Assembly (NCBI GenBank): GCA_029204225.1
Contig: MU832644.1
Location: forward strand, 1-64,000
Direction of reading: 5' to 3'
From: Diphasiastrum complanatum
Taxonomy: Eukaryota; Streptophyta; Lycopodiopsida; Lycopodiales; Lycopodiaceae
Length of the DNA stretch: 64,000 bases
Part shown: one piece after another, positions 59,054 to 64,000 of the stretch
Layout of the letters: each line of letters starts with the position of its first letter
Numbering within the stretch: position 1 is the stretch's first letter
Notes under the pieces: model-generated
Seen by the model: only the letters and a program-made list of their open reading frames with translations
What the model was told of the DNA's origin: nothing
Databases searched by the model: none
Translations under genes and position numbers: made by a program

Positions 59054-60013
59054 TCCATAAGAGCATTCAAAGGTCTGACGCTACACTACATTGCGTATCC
59101 TAAATGCTTGCAAGATTCCTTCACATTGTTGAAGAGCATTGAATTTTGGAAAGGTTGCAAATTCCTCAATAAATTATGAGTTCATTCCATGTCTCGTGAA
59201 GGAAAGTTGCCCACAAAACATATTGTGAACTTTGAAAGTGGACTCGCCTCTTTTCTTTGGCATATTAAGAAATCTTAAGCCTATAAATATTATTTTCATA
59301 ATAACATTGTGCTCATAAATGGGTCATCAAGAAATTTAAAAGGAGAGCTTATGACCCATAAAGATGCATAAGCAAGAGTTGTAAAATGAAATTCAGCCAT
59401 AAGAAGTCTCCCTTGCCATCCTTTGTGCTTGGAAAAGGTATTTTTTGACTTTTATATTTGGTTCAATTATGTCTTGACTTTATTGCCGTTTCACCAGGTG
59501 CACTCCACACCTAGGATGTTACACTACATGACATATTCCTAAACATCTAGGATGTTGCCCAAACAATCGTTCCTAGGCGAAGGCATTATGGAATTTAAAT
59601 TAGGTAAAGTCTTCGTTGGCGCTCTTAGATTATCACCCTCCAGTAGGGCCCTCACGAGTGTAAAGGCTCCAACTCATGATTTTATCCTAGATGTAAAGAT
59701 TTCCTGCCTTTACCCGAGTAGAGGATTACACCCATAAAGGCCTAGGCACCAATAGAGGCTCAGACATCATCCAACAGGATTGGCTCAGTTAGTTAGCTTG
59801 GCATCCAACCTTTCTTGGAAACCAAGATGCATAAAAGTTGAGGCAAGTGGTTTGTCTTTACGTCAGGTAAAGTCCAAGGCAATGGGGGGCTGTTTTGCAC
59901 TCTCCCCTGGGGCAGGACGCTCTAAGACATAAAGCCTCATTGTGGAACTTTCGAGGTAGGTCATTCCATGAGGGGAGGCCGAGAGCATGTAGAAAGCCTG
60001 GTTGTGGAAAGGA
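59054..60013. other. No gene seen
   Basis: Spacer between the gypsy element and the CASP-like gene. A stretch at 59765-59960 reads as broken coding-like pieces in one frame but matches no family I can name. Confidence 0.35.
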
Positions 60014-60032
60014 GGGGGGGGGGGGGGGGGGG
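60014..60032. repeat. 19-base G homopolymer
   Basis: An uninterrupted G run (preceded by GGA) about 370 bp upstream of the CASP-like start codon. Its length in the assembly may be unreliable. Confidence 0.9.
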
Positions 60033-60139
60033 TTCACTTGACCTCAAATTACTCCAAATAAAAAGAATCAACAAGAAGCAAGAAGAGTCCCTACACTCCC
60101 TATCCCAAATAAAACTCAAACAAAAAGAAAGAAACAAAA

Positions 60140-60141
<2 letters not shown>

Positions 60142-60202
<61 letters not shown>
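60142..60202. repeat. (GA)n microsatellite in the CASP-like gene upstream region
   Basis: About 30 GA units ending 201 bp before the start codon at 60404. GA tracts in plant promoters and 5' UTRs can bind BBR/BPC proteins. That role here is only a possibility. Confidence 0.95.
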
Positions 60203-60203
<1 letters not shown>

Positions 60204-60403
60204 ATGGATCCAAATCCTCAATTCCATAGTTATATTTGATGAAGAAGAATCACACAATTGAGAGGTGAAGTAAGGAGAGGAGAGGGAAAGCTAGGCAGCA
60301 ATTCTCATGTACAATTTGACAGGAGTTAACTACTTCCTTTGCAGAATTCATCATCAAATTTGTAGCACACAAGAAAATTCATCAATCAGCTGACAATAAG
60401 AAG

Positions 60404-63400
60404 ATGGGGATGGAGGTGATTGAAGAAAGCTCCCAAGAAGGACACCGATCTCAGCAGAGTGGCTCCTATAATGCGGCAGATGGATCAATGGGAGGCCGAT
60501 CTGCAGCAGCCCATCATCAATCTCACTTTGGTGTGGATGTTCATCCAACCTCGGCTTACCCTCCATATTCTGGATCGCCCATCTATGGGAGGCCCAGCTT
60601 TTCTGCCCCTACCCTTGTGGAATTGGCTTTGCGCCTTGCTACTATTGTATTCTCAATTATAGCGTTTTCGGTGATAGCGGCAACTTCGCAGAATGGATTT
60701 AAGTTTGACAATTATGGAGCTTTCAAGTGAGAAAATATTTGCATGGATCGTTGTGATTTCCTATTTCTGGTACTTAGTTGGAATTATGGGAAGGATGTAG
60801 AGGATGAACCATCTGAGATAAGGACACAAAGATGTCTTTTCCATTCATTTTGCTCCATTTGTATTCAGCAAGAGGAGATAGTCCTGAACCAATTTGCACG
60901 TATTTTGTCTGAGTGTGCCCAATTTTTCATCCATATGGAGAGCACATCTTTCTTTCTGAATCACCTGCCATTCTATGGTTGCCTCTAGACCGTAACCTTA
61001 CGTCCTGTCTGTGGTTCACGGACTAGCATATTTCTTGGCTTGCCTAGAAGGTTTATTGTCAAATTTAGGAAACAAAAAACATAAGTTTTGAAGCAACAGG
61101 TTTTCAAGAATTTACTCAAGGTGCTGTTTGTCTCAGTAGGTTGGATTTGCCAGAGACTGCTTTTACTATTCTATTTATTGCTGTTTAAAACATTTCTTTA
61201 GTGTTTTTGAAATTTGGAATCCAATTTCAATCGTTCCCTTACTAGTCAATTTTCTTCTCCCAATCGTATCACAGGCTTTTCAAAAACGTATTGGAAAAAG
61301 TGTCATACATGAGAAACCAGAGTGTAATGAACTGCTGAGCTTTCTCTGTTACATTCCACATTTGTGTGGTAAATTGTGGAATTCTGCCAATTTAACTTGC
61401 TTGTAATCAATCAGGAACATGCAAAGGATGACAGTTTTAGAATAAGTTGATTAGTAAAATCTGTGCATTAAGTTCATTCACAATGTTATTTGTTTTCCCC
61501 TTTTCTTCTCCCTAAAATTAACACTCCTACTGAAAACTTTTCTGTGCATGGATTGTTGCAGCTATTTGTTGGCTATCAATGTCCTAGCATTTGTGTATTC
61601 CATTTTGCAAGTTGCCCATTGGACATACAAGTATGGGTATGGAAAAAATTTGCTGCCTCCATGGGGCGGAGCTTGTGCCACTTTTGTTTGTGATCAGGTG
61701 AACTTCTTGCCCATATTCACATATCATTGCACTATACTGTAATTGATTGCTTTTGAATATTTTTCATCTTGATGATTTTTGCTAGTCTTTTTTTTGAGCT
61801 GAGTAGTAGCAAGCAAGTGATATCTGAACAGCAAAATTATCATAAGAGGATCCAGTATTCAGATTTTACAGATAAATTTTCTTTTGCTACTGCTTCTAAG
61901 TTGAGACGCATGGGGATGCCTTTTATCTGCACGCCATATCTTTCATTGTAAGGAGTCAAGGTTCAAGAGTTTCAATCAAGTTCAGAGCATGCAAAGTTTT
62001 ATTTGCAATTTGAACCTTCAGTTTCTAGATAAAATATGATTTTCATCCATAATTCACCTTCAAGGATGTAAAGCAACCCAAATGTGATCTGTTAGGCAAT
62101 TATGTAGGGATCTCTGATTTTTTCTGTCATATCCATGCATGCACAAAAAAACCTAAGCTTACAGTTTATATCTCCCTAACTTCTGCGTGTAAGATTTGCA
62201 CTTCATATAAGGAATATGCAATGCCCTACTGTAGCAAACAGATTTCTGTGATCAAACCCTCAAAAGCATAACTCAGATTTATGGAAATAACGAAGTTCCT
62301 AAATTCATGTTTTCAGCTAAGCCCCTGGAAAATTTTCAAAAGAACTCTGGTACATTTTTTATTGGGTATCCGATCCTAACCTTTTTCTAAGAAATTGAAG
62401 GTTGAGGCCCTAAGAGGTTCAAAACTATGTCACCACAGTGGCACACATATTCTTATTATCAACTAAAGATCATCCTTACCCAATCATCCTAATCGTACCT
62501 CATTCACAAAACATGCTTTTGGAATATATCTTTCGCTTATTTTTCAGTACTTTAAATTTACTTCTTAGGCGATCCATGGAACTCATTAGTGCAGTAAGTC
62601 ACTTTCAATGTACTGATCTCTTCGTGCTTTTTGGAAGATTTGCAGATCAAAAGTTTACCCTACAGTGGGGTGTTGCCAAATCTCTTTACAGTTTGTTTAT
62701 CCGAGTTCCATACGCTGACCAATTGAAGATGAGCTACATGATAATTCAAATCCTGTGAAGGCTGAAAATATTCTTCGAAACAGTCAGTGCAATTGCTTGC
62801 ACAACATGAATTCTGCTTTAGTTCTGCAAAAGAGTTTATATCTACAAGCATGTTGGTGCCATCAGGAATTTCGACCTTATCATTCCTTAGAAATTCTGGT
62901 CTCGCTAAATTTACCTTGATCCATGTTGCTTTTAAAGGTGCATTTGCTTTTCTACCATTTAGCATCCCCGGACCCTGAATTGCCACTAGAAAGGCAGAAC
63001 AAAATGCATAAACTCAAAGTCTATTCCTCCAGTTTTCTGCATGTAGAAGAGAAACTGACAAGTGAATTTGAGGAAAAATAACCTTCTATTCTTGTTTATC
63101 AAAGCAACCTATTTAAAGATCCATGCAGAACACTTGCAGTATCAGGGGTTGTTTGATAATTGGAACAAGAGAAACTTTGGATTATCAATTTTTTTATCTG
63201 CAATCAGCTCTGAAATTTGCATAGTACTTCAAACCTGAATCTCAGATTTACTTTTCTTTGTGTACTAATCTCAGTAGTACTTTTGTAGGTTCTGGCATAC
63301 TTGTTGATGTCTGCAAGTTCTTCAGGCGCAACAGCAACTGTATTATCACAAGACGGGTTGGGCTCTGCCTGGCCGGCTATATGCAATGGACTTCAAAATT

Positions 63401-63510
63401 TTTGCACTCAGGCAGAAGCCTCTGTGAGCATGAGCTTCTTGGCCTTTTTCAGCATAGCTCCTTCCAGTCTCTTATCAGGATACCAGTTACTAGAGTTGTT
63501 AAGAGCTTAA
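60404..63510 (+). CDS. CASP-like four-transmembrane protein (CASPL4-like)
   Basis: A small plasma-membrane protein of the CASP/CASPL family (MARVEL-related), which forms membrane domains and, in true CASPs, guides local wall deposition. The precise substrate or site is unknown for this member. Three exons: 60404-60726, 61562-61697 and 63289-63510. All junctions are GT-AG, joined as 323+136+222 bases to 226 aa. Residues 1-68 form a Ser/His/Tyr/Pro-rich cytoplasmic tail. TM1 about 71-93 (VELALRLATIVFSIIAFSVI), with the conserved Arg at 77. TM2 about 109-127 (YLLAINVLAFVYSILQVAHW). An outer loop ends CDQ, then TM3 about 153-174 (VLAYLLMSASSSGAT), with the conserved Asp at 152. A second outer loop has Cys185 and Cys192. 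TM4 about 196-220. The TM2 AINV--FVYS-LQ and DQVLAYLL motifs, with a longer N-terminal tail, suggest group 4. Intron 2 is long (1591 bp). The start is the first ATG of the frame. Confidence 0.87.
62660..62986 (-). other. Antisense ORF inside intron 2 of the CASP-like gene
   Basis: A 108-codon minus-strand frame (for example KATWIKVNLARPEFLRNDKV, EIPDGTNMLVDINSFAELKQ and CCASNCTDCFEEYF). It reads protein-like, with a Cys cluster, but I do not recognise it. It may be a fragment of an inserted element or chance. No splice or promoter evidence. Confidence 0.25.
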
Positions 63511-64000
63511 GATACATTAGGGGTGATTCAACTCTGGTTGAGGTTGAGCTGCATTCATGATTATGATAATCTCATTCAAAGGCCAAGCATATTGCTTGAT
63601 ACTGAGAATACATTGGTATTTTTTAGCTGGATGTGACAAAATCATTACTGTAAAGCAGTTTCTATCTCAGAAATCTTTGTGCATGCTTTCATGTGGTTCT
63701 GCTGAATTGGATTGTTTTTGGAAGCTTGAATAAGCAAAGAAGATGGCATTCAAAAAGAAGGGATCAACAGGGTAGTTCTTACTTAGATTCTCAAAACCCA
63801 AAAATTCTTCAACTCAGATTTATTCAAATCTTTTGGCACAGAAACTATTTGCTTCTTGAAAGAATAGGGCCAATTGGCTGGAAAGAGCAGTAGATCCAGT
63901 TACAAATAAGTATAATAGCAATGAAGGTCTCTTTTCTTCTCCATGAAGTTAGGGGTTTAATGCCAATTAGCCTCATAAAAGGATTTCCAAGAGCAAAAAG
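63511..64000 (+). other. 3' flank of the CASP-like gene
   Basis: Probably 3' UTR and downstream sequence. No further gene could be supported before the window ends. Confidence 0.4.

Noticed and set aside
59552-59960. Possible LINE fragment
   Set aside because: A few coding-like stretches are present, but no endonuclease or RT motif could be confirmed.

Overview
This is nuclear DNA from a land plant. The evidence is two intron-containing genes with plant-specific products, plant-type Ty1/copia and Ty3/gypsy elements primed by initiator-Met and Asp tRNAs, very long (AG)n microsatellites and wide gene-poor spacers. The species cannot be named from sequence alone. A Mutator-like transposase type that I associate with mosses, lycophytes and ferns, together with the repeat-rich landscape, leans weakly towards a non-flowering, large-genome lineage. 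That lean is inference.

Only two genes look intact. (1) A three-exon bHLH transcription factor at 49.4-50.9 kb (+, 399 aa) has a complete DNA-binding helix, loop and second helix plus a C-terminal ACT-like region. It most resembles the ZHOUPI/RGE1 (bHLH95) type. (2) A three-exon CASP-like four-helix membrane protein lies at 60.4-63.5 kb (+, 226 aa) and keeps the two signature charged residues of the family. Nothing suggests that the two genes work together.

Most of the rest is transposon debris. 0-5 kb: a copia pol remnant, an LTR with primer site, and a stray gypsy LTR. 5-15 kb: small tandem repeats, hairpins, an unrecognised two-part minus-strand ORF at 9.2-9.8 kb and three huge AG tracts. 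14.9-16.6 kb: a copia gag piece next to a coiled-coil gag-like piece. 16.6-22.2 kb: a decayed Athila/Tat-like gypsy element on the minus strand with a tRNA-Asp primer site. 22.2-27.8 kb: a nearly full-length copia element on the plus strand inserted in the gypsy LTR. 27.8-29.1 kb: a long open frame of unknown family ending at a polypurine tract. 29.3-31.7 kb: a decayed transposase gene with recognisable introns. 32-33.4 kb: a GC-rich hairpin and tandem repeats. 34 kb: a copia fragment with a triplicated primer site. 35.9-38.7 kb: a second, longer and more decayed copy of the unknown family. 38.95-40.5 kb: another copia 5' end. 41-48.8 kb: non-coding spacer with MITE-like hairpins and tandem duplications. 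53.3 kb: an old gypsy integrase scrap. 54.1-59.05 kb: a gypsy element bounded by two ~500-bp LTRs and a 5-bp target duplication but with an internal deletion.

The best candidate for something undescribed is the two-copy family at 27.8-29.1 kb (+) and 35.9-38.7 kb (-). It has coiled coils, a Pro/Gln/Ser-rich linker and a ~190-residue C-terminal domain with RGG-aromatic and PYY-P motifs. In both copies it sits immediately upstream of a polypurine tract, so it looks like the coding region of an LTR retroelement that does not match the gag or pol I know.
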